A stretch of DNA of 64,000 bases, from positions 124,001-188,000 of the forward strand of contig JAXMCI010000007.1 of assembly GCA_046349435.1 (NCBI GenBank), written 5' to 3'. The position numbers were made by a program, and so were the translations under genes. The notes beneath the pieces are model-generated. The model saw only the letters and a program-made list of their open reading frames with translations. It was not told the origin of the DNA and searched no databases. Within the stretch, counting starts at the first letter, position 1. The number at the start of each line of letters is the position of its first letter. The stretch comes from JAXMCI01 sp046349435 (GTDB lineage Bacteria; Pseudomonadota; Alphaproteobacteria; Dongiales; Dongiaceae). Shown one piece after another: positions 34,693 to 41,942 of the stretch.

Positions 34693-34723
34693 CATATTGA
34701 AAGCCCGTGCCGCCTTCAATATG
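34693..34723. promoter_or_regulatory. Palindrome upstream of gmaS (candidate operator)
   Basis: A perfect 9-bp inverted repeat, CATATTGAA/TTCAATATG, with a 13-bp spacer, 76 bp before the gmaS start. The center-to-center spacing is 22 bp (two helical turns), which suits a dimeric regulator. The surrounding DNA is the only AT-rich patch in this interval. The XRE-cupin protein encoded just upstream is the natural candidate binder. Confidence 0.6.
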
Positions 34724-34727
34724 TCGA

Positions 34728-34742
34728 GGAAACTTTGTTTCC
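34728..34742. promoter_or_regulatory. Second palindrome upstream of gmaS
   Basis: GGAAAC-TTT-GTTTCC, perfect 6-bp arms with a 3-bp spacer, 4 bp from the first palindrome. It could be a second operator or part of a promoter region. It is too AT-rich in its arms for a good terminator of the upstream XRE gene. Confidence 0.45.
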
Positions 34743-34763
34743 TGCGAGGAATTCGCAGCCGGT

Positions 34764-35486
34764 CTACTCCTGCTCGTCGCGGCTGTAGCAGATGATCGAG
34801 AGGAAGCGGATCGGCAGGCGGCGGAGCTCATCGGGCCCGTGCGGCACGTCGGCGTCGAAGAACAGCGAGTCGCCCGGGGTGAGCACGTAGGTCTTGCTGC
34901 CGTGCCGGTACCCCACCTCGCCTTCCAGCATGTAGAGGAACTCCATCCCGGAATGCTGGAAGATCGGGAAGACGTCGGAATCCTCGGTCAGCGTGATCAG
35001 GTAGGGCTCGATCGCCAGCCCCTTGCGCAGCGCGTGGCCGAGCAGCTGGTACTGGTGCCCGGCGCGGGTGCCGCGCCGCTCGATGGTGAGGCCCTGCCCG
35101 GCCTTGACGAAGGTCGCGTCGCGCTCCTCCTCGTACTTGCGGAAGAAGGCGGTGACCGGCACGTGCAGCGCGCGCGACAGCGCGCGCAGCGTGGCGAGCG
35201 AGGGCGAGGTCATGCCGTTCTCGATCTTCGACAGCATGCCGGCCGAGAGGTCGGCGAGCTTGGCGAGCTCGGCCACCGTCATGTCGAGCTTGCGGCGGAA
35301 CTCCCGCACCTCGTGGCCGATCGCCCGCTCGAGCGAGGACTCGCTGGCCTCGACCAGCCCGTGCGGGTCCTGGAAGTCGGGCTCTGGGTCGGGCCAATGC
35401 TCGGCCGGGGCCATGCGCTCGGCGAGCGGCGAGACCCCGGCGGCGCCGGGGGGGCGCGGCTTCCGGCCGGCGGGCCCCTTGGGCAT
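34764..35486 (-). CDS. XRE-family regulator with C-terminal cupin domain
   Basis: 240 residues. The helix-turn-helix is at about residues 57-110 (GHEVREFRRKLDMTVAELAKLADLSAGMLSKIENG, then TSPSLATLRALSRAL). The cupin domain at 160-235 has PYLITLTEDSDVFPIFQHSGMEFLYMLEGEVGYRHGSKTYVLTPGDSLFFDADVPHG as its two motifs. This layout senses a small ligand. It follows mgdD by 19 bp and precedes gmaS, so it very likely controls methylamine use, with glutamate derivatives as possible ligands. Confidence 0.9.
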   Translation of the reverse strand: MPKGPAGRKPRPPGAAGVSPLAERMAPAEHWPDPEPDFQDPHGLVEASESSLERAIGHEVREFRRKLDMTVAELAKLADLSAGMLSKIENGMTSPSLATLRALSRALHVPVTAFFRKYEEERDATFVKAGQGLTIERRGTRAGHQYQLLGHALRKGLAIEPYLITLTEDSDVFPIFQHSGMEFLYMLEGEVGYRHGSKTYVLTPGDSLFFDADVPHGPDELRRLPIRFLSIICYSRDEQE

Positions 35487-35505
35487 GGGCTTCCTCCCTG
35501 CGGGT

Positions 35506-36234
35506 TCAGCCCACCAGGCTGCGCACCGCGATCAACCCGACCGGCCGGCCGCCGAACTCGGCGATCGCGTCGATCAGCGACTCCCAGAGATATTCGGCCG
35601 ACGCGCTGTCGGCGAGCACGTGGAAGACGACGCGGTCGGCCGGGCCGGGCTGGCGCACGATGATGCCGCTCATGCGGGCGAGCGAGGTCTGCGCGATGCG
35701 GCCCGGCGGAAAGGCGGCGGGCCGCAGGTCGACGCCGCAGATCTTGGCGAACATCGCCGGCGCCTTCTCGCCGGTGACGGCGAACCAGCAATGGCTGTCG
35801 GCGCGCGGCACGGGATAGCCGATCAGGCGGCGCGGCCGCTCCTCGCCCCAGCGCCAGGCGGCCTGCAGCCGGTCGACCCAGCGCCCCTCCCCGCTCAGCC
35901 CGTCGAGCAGGAAGATCTCGCTCGGCGCCAGGCGCAGCGCCAGCGCACCGGCCGCCTGCGGATAGGCCATGTTGCTGTCGGGGCCGATCTCCAGCCCCTG
36001 CTCGCCCAGCCATTCGATGGTGCCGGCGCCCTTGAAGCCGATGCGCGGCAGCACCGAGAGATCGGCGAGCCCGAGCCGGGCGCCGGCGCCGCGCTCCTCG
36101 GCCTCGCTGGCGCCGCAGGTCATCGCCACCGCGCCGTCGTTGACGCTGGCGAACTCGGCGCCGAGGCGCTGCAGCACCCGGTAGACGGGGCTGCGGCGGA
36201 GCTGGCTCGCGGGCGCGATGCTGTCGGCGGCCAC
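35506..36234 (-). CDS. mgdD: N-methylglutamate dehydrogenase subunit D (SoxG-like gamma subunit)
   Basis: 242 residues from a GTG start at 36234, 4 bp after the mgdC stop. SoxG-family features are LGLADLSVLPRIGFKGAGTIEWLGEQGL, LGPDSN-like IGPDSNMAYPQAAGALALRLAPSEIFLLDG, PVPRADSHCWFAVTGEKAPAMFAKICGVDLR and GRIAQTSLARMSGIIVR. The gamma subunit contacts alpha in the heterotetramer and resembles the aminomethyltransferase fold. Which pathway is meant comes from the mgs and gmaS neighbours; alone it would read as sarcosine oxidase. Confidence 0.88.
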   Translation of the reverse strand: MAADSIAPASQLRRSPVYRVLQRLGAEFASVNDGAVAMTCGASEAEERGAGARLGLADLSVLPRIGFKGAGTIEWLGEQGLEIGPDSNMAYPQAAGALALRLAPSEIFLLDGLSGEGRWVDRLQAAWRWGEERPRRLIGYPVPRADSHCWFAVTGEKAPAMFAKICGVDLRPAAFPPGRIAQTSLARMSGIIVRQPGPADRVVFHVLADSASAEYLWESLIDAIAEFGGRPVGLIAVRSLVG

Positions 36235-36238
36235 GGCG

Positions 36239-39151
36239 CTACATCTCCTGTCGCTTGTTGTCGGGATCGTAGAACGGGGTCGGCACGACGCGGCCCTGGA
36301 GCAGCCGGCCGCCCGCCACCTTGATGTCGAACACCGAGCCGAGCTCGCTCTGGTCGGCCGCGACATAGGCGAGGCCGACGATGCGGTCGAGCGCCGGCGA
36401 GCGCACCGCCGAGGTGACGCGGCCGACGATGTCCTTGCCGCGCACCACCAGGTGGCACTCCTCGGGCACCGGCGCGCCCGCCTCGTCGATGGTGAAGCCG
36501 ACCAGCTTGCGGCCGAGGCCGCGGGCGCGCTGGATCTCCAGCGCCCGGCCGCCCATGAAATAGGGCTTGTTGCGGCCGACCGCCCATTCCATGCCGGCCT
36601 CGTGCGGCGTGGTCAGCCCGTCGCTGTCCTGGCCGATGATGATGTGGCCCTTCTCCAGCCGCAGCACGCGCTGCGCCTCGACGCCGAACGGCCGGATGCC
36701 CTCCGGCTTGCCGGCCTCGAGCAGCGCGTCCCACAGCGCCTCGCCGAAGCTGGCGCGGACGTGGATCTCGTACCCGAGCTCGCCGACGAACCCCACCCGC
36801 AGCAGCCGGGCGCGCACGCCGGCCACGGTCCCGAATCGCACGCCCATGTAGGGGAAGCCGTCGGGCGTGAGGTCGACGTCGGTGCAGACGCGCTGCAGCA
36901 CCTCGCGCGCCTTGGGCCCGGCGATGTTGACCCCGGCGAACGCGGCGGTGACGTTGGCGATGTCGACGTCGAGCCGCCACTGCGCGTTCCACTGCAGCAT
37001 CAGCCGGTAGACGCCGTCGACGCCGCTGGTGGTCGCCGTGACGTAGAAATGCTCGGGATGGAAGCGGCAGGCGACGCCGTCGTCGATGATCGCCCCGGTC
37101 TGGTCGGTCATCAGCACGTAGCGCGAGCGGCCGACCGGCTGCTTGGCATAGTTGAAGGTGTACATGCGGTTGAGGAACTCGGCCGCGTCCGGGCCGCGCA
37201 CGTCGAGCCCGCCCAGCGTCGAGACGTCGATCAGCCCGACATTGCGCCGGACCGCCAGCGCCTCCTCGCGGATCGCCTGCTCGCGGTCCTCCTTGCGGCC
37301 GTAGAAGGCCGGCCGGTACCACAGCCCCGCCGGCATCATCCGCGCGCCCGCCTCGAGATGGCGGTGGTGCATGGCGGTGCGCCGCGCCGGCTCGAAGACG
37401 CGGCCGGCGAGATGGGCGAACTTCTCCGGCGTGTAGGGCGGGCGCTGGGTGGTGACGCTCATGGTGCCGAGGTCGCGCCCGGTCGCCTCGGCGGTGATCC
37501 GCACCGCCGCCACCGCCGAATGGCGGCCCTGCGACGGACCCATGCCGACCGTCGAGTAGCGCTTCAGCAGCTCGATGTCGTCATAGCCGTCGGCAATGCC
37601 GTTGAGCAGGTCGTGGACCTGCAGATCCTCATCGAAATCGACGAAGTCCTTGCCCTTGGGGTGCGGGAAGATCGGCCAGGGGTGGGTCTGGTCGAGTGCG
37701 CCGCGGTCGAGCGGGGCCGGCGGCTCGGTGCCGCCCGCGACCTCCGCCTCGCGCGCCGCCGCCCAGCCGGCCCGCGCGCCCTCCGCGGCCACCGCGTCGA
37801 GGTCGTAGGTGCCGTTGACCGAGCCCGCCGCCAGCACGCGCGGCGGCAGCGCCACCGGCTGGAACATGTGCGAGGGCTCGTCATAGCCGAAGCGGGCGCC
37901 GGCATGGTGCAGCAGCTGCCCGGCCGGGCTGTAGCCGACCGACATGCAGACGAGGTCGCACTCGATGGTCTCGGTCGCCGCCGCCAGCGTGCCGCGGCCG
38001 GTGACCGCGGCCACCTGCACCGCGCTGACGCGATCGCCCCCGAGATTGCCCTGGGCGGCGGCGATGCCGTGGCCTTCGAGCACGCGGATGGCCCGGTTGC
38101 GCACGGCGCGGACCAGCGGGCCCGGGCGCCCCGCCTCGGCCAGGTCGACCACCGCCTGCACGGCAACACCGGCCTCGGCCAGGTCGAGCGCGACGCCGTA
38201 GCCGTCGGCATTGGCGGTCAGCACCACGGCGCGCCGGCCGGGACGCACCCCGTAGTAGTGGATCAGCCGCTGCGCTGCGGAGCCCATCATGATGCCCGGC
38301 AGGTCGTTGTTGCGGAACACCGCCGGCTGCTCGAGCGAGCCGGTCGCGATCACCACCGCCTTGGCGCGCAGCTTGTAGAAGCGGTTGGCGCGAACGACGG
38401 CGAGCCAGCCATCGGCGAACATGCCGGTGCAGACCGCGTCGCTCAGGACGCGGATGCGCGGCTGGGCCGCCACCCGACGCGCCAGCCGGCCGGAGAGCGC
38501 CGGGCCGCGCGCGCCGTCGGCATCGAAGCGGGCGAAGAGCAGCGCGCCGCCGAGCCTGGGGTTCTCGTCGATCAGCACCACCTCGGCGCCGCCCTCGGCG
38601 GCCTGCAGGGCGGCCGACAGGCCGGCCGCGCCGCCGCCGACCACGGCGACGTCGGCGAACAGGTACTCCTTGTCGTAGTAGCCGTGGTGGGCGTGCAGGT
38701 CGACCCGGCCGAGCCCGGCCCGGGCGCGGACGATCGGCTCCCAGCGCTTCCAGCTGCCGTGCTTGTAGAAGGCCTTGTAGTAGAAGCCCACCGGCATGAA
38801 CCGGCCGAACGCCTCGATCCAGCGGCCGCGGTCGTTGGCCAGGCTGCCGGTATAGTTCTGCCCGACGACGTCGAGCCCGTCCTCGGCGGCCAGCCGGTCG
38901 GCCAGCGCGTTCGGCTCCGGCCCGACCTGGACCAGCGTGTTGGCGTCCTGACCGGCCATGGTCAGCACGCCGCGCGGCCGGCGGTACTTGAACGAGCGCG
39001 ACAGCACCCAGACGTCGTTGGCGGCCAGCGCGCTGGCCACGCTGTCGCCGGCCAGCCCGCGATAGCTGCGCCCCTCGAAGCGGAACTCGACCGGCCGGCC
39101 GCGGTCGAGCAGCAGGCCGTAGGGCTCGGGCAGGCGGTTCGCCTCGCTCAT
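36239..39151 (-). CDS. mgdC: N-methylglutamate dehydrogenase subunit C (SoxA-like alpha subunit)
   Basis: 970 residues, full SoxA length. In order: an N-terminal ferredoxin-like domain (FRFEGRSYRGLAGDSVASALAAN, with GVLTMAGQDANTLVQV), a dinucleotide-binding domain starting ADVAVVGGGAAGLSAALQAAEGG near residue 165, KAVVIATGSLEQPAVFRNND and the C-terminal folate-binding aminomethyltransferase-type half (GLIDVSTLGGLDVRGPDAAEFLNRMY and GELGYEIHVRASFGEALWDALLEAG). It oxidises N-methylglutamate, releasing glutamate and a C1 unit captured as methylene-H4F or formaldehyde. Start overlaps the mgdB stop by 4 bp. Confidence 0.93.
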   Translation of the reverse strand: MSEANRLPEPYGLLLDRGRPVEFRFEGRSYRGLAGDSVASALAANDVWVLSRSFKYRRPRGVLTMAGQDANTLVQVGPEPNALADRLAAEDGLDVVGQNYTGSLANDRGRWIEAFGRFMPVGFYYKAFYKHGSWKRWEPIVRARAGLGRVDLHAHHGYYDKEYLFADVAVVGGGAAGLSAALQAAEGGAEVVLIDENPRLGGALLFARFDADGARGPALSGRLARRVAAQPRIRVLSDAVCTGMFADGWLAVVRANRFYKLRAKAVVIATGSLEQPAVFRNNDLPGIMMGSAAQRLIHYYGVRPGRRAVVLTANADGYGVALDLAEAGVAVQAVVDLAEAGRPGPLVRAVRNRAIRVLEGHGIAAAQGNLGGDRVSAVQVAAVTGRGTLAAATETIECDLVCMSVGYSPAGQLLHHAGARFGYDEPSHMFQPVALPPRVLAAGSVNGTYDLDAVAAEGARAGWAAAREAEVAGGTEPPAPLDRGALDQTHPWPIFPHPKGKDFVDFDEDLQVHDLLNGIADGYDDIELLKRYSTVGMGPSQGRHSAVAAVRITAEATGRDLGTMSVTTQRPPYTPEKFAHLAGRVFEPARRTAMHHRHLEAGARMMPAGLWYRPAFYGRKEDREQAIREEALAVRRNVGLIDVSTLGGLDVRGPDAAEFLNRMYTFNYAKQPVGRSRYVLMTDQTGAIIDDGVACRFHPEHFYVTATTSGVDGVYRLMLQWNAQWRLDVDIANVTAAFAGVNIAGPKAREVLQRVCTDVDLTPDGFPYMGVRFGTVAGVRARLLRVGFVGELGYEIHVRASFGEALWDALLEAGKPEGIRPFGVEAQRVLRLEKGHIIIGQDSDGLTTPHEAGMEWAVGRNKPYFMGGRALEIQRARGLGRKLVGFTIDEAGAPVPEECHLVVRGKDIVGRVTSAVRSPALDRIVGLAYVAADQSELGSVFDIKVAGGRLLQGRVVPTPFYDPDNKRQEM

Positions 39152-39435
39152 CGCCCGTCTCCGAAGCTGACGCGGCTCGAGAACACCTCACCCGCCGGGT
39201 AGGTCCGGATGATCTCGTCGGTCACCGTGTTGCGCTCGGCGATGAACCAGTAGGAGGTCGGCACGTGGCACCACCACTCGCGGATGACGCCGGCGATGTT
39301 GTCCTCGAGGAAGACGTACTCCGCCCACTCGTCGTCGGAGCAGCTGCCGGGGTCGGGCATCGCCTTGACCTCGCCGCCCCAGACGAACTCGGAGATGTTG
39401 CGCGGCCCGTTGAGCGGGCAGTTCATGATCTTCAT
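39148..39435 (-). CDS. mgdB: N-methylglutamate dehydrogenase subunit B (SoxD-like delta subunit)
   Basis: 95 residues. SoxD pattern: MNCPLNGPRNISEFVWGGE, the acidic SDDEWAEYVFLEDN, then REWWCHVPTSYWFIAERNT. In sarcosine oxidase the delta subunit binds zinc through Cys6, Cys9, His59 and Cys63. Here Cys6 and His57 remain, but the other positions are Asn9 and Ser61, so the classical zinc site is not complete. Cys56 is new next to the histidine. Gene position between mgdA and mgdC is the usual one. Confidence 0.92.
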   Translation of the reverse strand: MKIMNCPLNGPRNISEFVWGGEVKAMPDPGSCSDDEWAEYVFLEDNIAGVIREWWCHVPTSYWFIAERNTVTDEIIRTYPAGEVFSSRVSFGDGR

Positions 39436-39442
39436 CGCTGCC

Positions 39443-40684
39443 TCAATGGCCGACCGAGGCCGCGCCCTTCTCGCCGACCTGGCTGAAGTCGCGGAAGCGG
39501 TCGAGACGGAACGGCTCGAGCAGCTCGGGGGCCTTGCCGGTGGCGACGGTCTCGGCCATCCGCTTGCCGCAGACCGGGGTCGCCTTGAAGCCCCAGGTGC
39601 CCCAGCCGGAATCGATGAAGTAGTTCTCCACCGGGGTCAGGCCCATCACCGGGCTGAAGTCGGGCGTCATGTCGGCCATCCCCGCCCACTGGCGCAGCAC
39701 CTTGACCTCGCCGAGGAACGGGAACAGCTCGAGCATGTGGCCGAGCAGCCCTTCCTTGAAGTCGAGCGTCGAGCGCGTCGAGTAGAGCCCGTAGGGATCG
39801 GTCGAGCCGCCCATCACCAGCTCGCCGCGCGAGCTCTGCGAGATGTAGACGTGCAGGCTGCCGGAGACGACGATCTGGTCGAGGAACGGCTTCAGCGGCA
39901 CCGAGACGCAGGCCTGCAGCGGGATGGTGCGGATCGGCAGGCGGAAGCCGGCGAGCCGCGCCACCCGCGAGCTCGAGCCGGCGACCGCCTGCAGCACGCG
40001 GTTGCAATGCACCGTGCCGCGGTCGGTCTCGACGCCGGTCACCCGGCCGTTCTCGATCAGGAAGCCGGTGACCTCGGTCATGGTGTGGATCTCGACGCCG
40101 CGCTGCGCCGCGCCGCGGGCATAGCCCCAGGCGACCGCGTCGTGCCGGGCGATGGCGCCGGGCGGGTGGTAGAGCGCGCCGAGGATCGGGTAGCGCACAT
40201 CCTCGCTGAGGTTGAGGCTCGGGCAGAGGCGGCGGATGTCGTCCGGGTAGATCAGCTCGGAGCTGACCCCGAGATGCTTGTTCACCTCGGCGCGCCAGCG
40301 GCTGGTCCGCATCGCCGCGTCGGTGTGGGCGAGCGTGAAGTGGCCGCGCTCGGAATAGAGGATGTTGAAGTCGAACTCCTCGCTGAGGCCGCGATAGAGC
40401 TGCATCGACTCCTCGTAGAACCGGACCCCCTCCGGGGTCAGGTAGTTCGAGCGGATGATGGCGGTGTTGCGCGCCGTGTTGCCGCCGGCGAGGTAGCCCT
40501 TGTCGATCACCGCGATGTCGGTGATGCCGTAGTCGCGGGCGAGGTAGTAGGCGGCCGCGAGGCCGTGCCCGCCGCCGCCGACGATCACCACGTCGTAGGT
40601 CGGCTTCAGGTCGCGGCGGGCGGGGAAGTGGCGTTCCGCGGGATACTTGCGGCTGAGCCCGTATTTGAGGAGTCCGAGCGGCAT
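39443..40684 (-). CDS. mgdA: N-methylglutamate dehydrogenase subunit A (SoxB-like beta subunit)
   Basis: 413 residues. FAD-binding start DVVIVGGGGHGLAAAYYLARDYGIT (from about residue 31), GGNTARNTAIIRSNYLTPEG, TLAHTD, and the C-terminal FAD contact DMTPDFSPVMGLTPVENYFIDSGWGTWGFKATPVCG. It is the flavin-bearing catalytic subunit that oxidises the N-methyl group. The FYEES and GALYHPPG blocks are as in SoxB. First gene of mgdABCD, divergent from the 197-residue protein gene across 210 bp. Confidence 0.94.
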   Translation of the reverse strand: MPLGLLKYGLSRKYPAERHFPARRDLKPTYDVVIVGGGGHGLAAAYYLARDYGITDIAVIDKGYLAGGNTARNTAIIRSNYLTPEGVRFYEESMQLYRGLSEEFDFNILYSERGHFTLAHTDAAMRTSRWRAEVNKHLGVSSELIYPDDIRRLCPSLNLSEDVRYPILGALYHPPGAIARHDAVAWGYARGAAQRGVEIHTMTEVTGFLIENGRVTGVETDRGTVHCNRVLQAVAGSSSRVARLAGFRLPIRTIPLQACVSVPLKPFLDQIVVSGSLHVYISQSSRGELVMGGSTDPYGLYSTRSTLDFKEGLLGHMLELFPFLGEVKVLRQWAGMADMTPDFSPVMGLTPVENYFIDSGWGTWGFKATPVCGKRMAETVATGKAPELLEPFRLDRFRDFSQVGEKGAASVGH

Positions 40685-40894
40685 GGCGGAGATGGATCTC
40701 GAGCAGGTCCGCGGGCGTTCAACGAGGCGCCGGCCGAATCACCGGCCGGCGCGGCGTCACACTATCGCCGCGTTTACCCAGGGGCAAGTTTCGTTCATCA
40801 CAGTAGAGCACGGTGGCGCGGCGGCAAGCCCGCAGGTGCGGCGCCCGCGGACGCGCGATATCCTGCCGCGGAGCAGGAGCGAGGTGCGAGAGGA

Positions 40895-41488
40895 ATGAGC
40901 CCGGCGCGAGGCGACAACGTGGTGCGGCTGGAGCCGGCGGCGGCGGCGCTCCGGGACGAGTTCGTCGGCTGGCAGTGCCGCATCCGGCAGCTGGCGGTGC
41001 GCGAGGATGGCGGCCGCCCCTCCTCCGGCATGCGACCGGCGGTGCTGACGCCGGCCGGGGAGGCGCTGGCGCACGGCATCGTCGTGCTGCTGCTGCCGGC
41101 CGACCCCGAGCCCGCGACCAAGCTGTTCCGCTACCAGGTGCTGAAGACCCAGGACCCGGTGGAGCGCTACGACAAGGCGCTGGAGATCCTGGCCGGCAGC
41201 CACTACCAGCGGCCGCGCGAGTTCGACGACGTGATGACCGGCCTGTTCGGCAACGATTCGGCGGTCGCCGGCCGGCTGCTGTCGCACGGCGCCTGCATCC
41301 TGGCGTTCAGCCAGTACGCGCAATCCTACCGCCTGCCCTGCGCCGTCGCGGCGCTCGGCGAGCACGACCCGCGCTACCAGGCGACCTACTGGCACAACCG
41401 CCTCTTCAATGCCCGCATGCCGGCCGGCGTGCGGGTTCTCGCCTTCAGGCCCGACTGGGCGCACGCGTCGTCGAGCCGCGAGGAGTAG
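40895..41488 (+). CDS. Conserved-looking protein of unknown function between mgd and mgs
   Basis: 197 residues from ATG 40895, which has AGAGG before it. Sequence blocks that look structured: LRDEFVGWQCRIRQLAVREDGGRPSSGMRPAVL, HGIVVLLLPADPEPATKLFRYQVLKTQDPVERYDKALEILAGSHYQRPREFDDVMTGLFG and YQATYWHNRLFNARMPAGVRVLAF, which are quoted as landmarks. No known domain is recognised. It is the only plus-strand gene inside the methylamine island, divergent from mgdA and convergent with the mgs operon, so shared regulation with mgdABCD is plausible. No signal peptide or membrane segment. Confidence 0.7.
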   Translation: MSPARGDNVVRLEPAAAALRDEFVGWQCRIRQLAVREDGGRPSSGMRPAVLTPAGEALAHGIVVLLLPADPEPATKLFRYQVLKTQDPVERYDKALEILAGSHYQRPREFDDVMTGLFGNDSAVAGRLLSHGACILAFSQYAQSYRLPCAVAALGEHDPRYQATYWHNRLFNARMPAGVRVLAFRPDWAHASSSREE

Positions 41489-41518
41489 CCCCCTCGCCCG
41501 CGAGGCGGGAGAGGGGGT
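41489..41518. terminator. GC palindrome between convergent genes, related to the 19.9-kb repeat
   Basis: CCCCCTC-CCCGC..GCGGGAGAGGGGG hairpin with its 5' arm touching the plus-strand stop. It resembles the third stem of the 19872-19984 element, so it is probably another copy of the same dispersed family acting as a shared transcript end. Confidence 0.55.
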
Positions 41519-41532
41519 TCGCGAGAGCGAGC

Positions 41533-41931
41533 CTAGAACTTCTTGTAGGCCTTTCGCAGGTCCACCATCGGGTGGCGCTGCGCCATCTGGAACTTGATCA
41601 GCAGCTCGCGGGCCAGCATGTCGCGGTCCTGCTGGTTGTCCGGCAGCTTCATGTCGGGCGGCACCGTCACCCAGCCATTGACGTTGCGGTCGAAGACGGC
41701 GGCGCGGCCCTCCTCGTAGCCGAGATGGACGTCCTCCAGCCAGTTGAGGTCGTCCCAGCCCATCGTCTCCATGTACTTGCGCAGGAACGGCGTCAGCCTG
41801 GTGTAGTCGGGGACCAGGTTGACGTCGTAGCGGTAGCCGATGTGCTGCCCGATCTCCTTCTCGCGCTTGGTGTCGAGGCCGGGCGTCTTGATGAAATGGT
41901 CGATGTCCTGCTCGGACTTGGCCTTGGCCAT
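41533..41931 (-). CDS. Small protein of the mgs operon, function unknown
   Basis: 132 residues beginning MAKAKSEQDIDHFIKTPGLDTKREKEIGQ. Rich in charged and aromatic residues, with no membrane segment or known catalytic motif. It starts 11 bp after mgsC and is the last gene of the glutamine-synthetase-like/mgsABC operon. Blocks that look conserved are YRYDVNLVPDYTRLTPFLRKYMETMGWDDLNWLEDVHLGYEEGRAAVFD and HPMVDLRKAYKKF. An accessory or small structural subunit of N-methylglutamate synthase is a reasonable guess. Confidence 0.72.
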   Translation of the reverse strand: MAKAKSEQDIDHFIKTPGLDTKREKEIGQHIGYRYDVNLVPDYTRLTPFLRKYMETMGWDDLNWLEDVHLGYEEGRAAVFDRNVNGWVTVPPDMKLPDNQQDRDMLARELLIKFQMAQRHPMVDLRKAYKKF

Positions 41932-41942
41932 GGCGCCCTCTC

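Noticed and set aside
36218..39202. 994-codon open frame on the plus strand opposite mgdC
   Set aside because: It is the antisense shadow of a GC-rich SoxA gene. Composition is Ala/Arg/Gly/Asp-heavy with no domain, while the minus strand gives an intact known protein.
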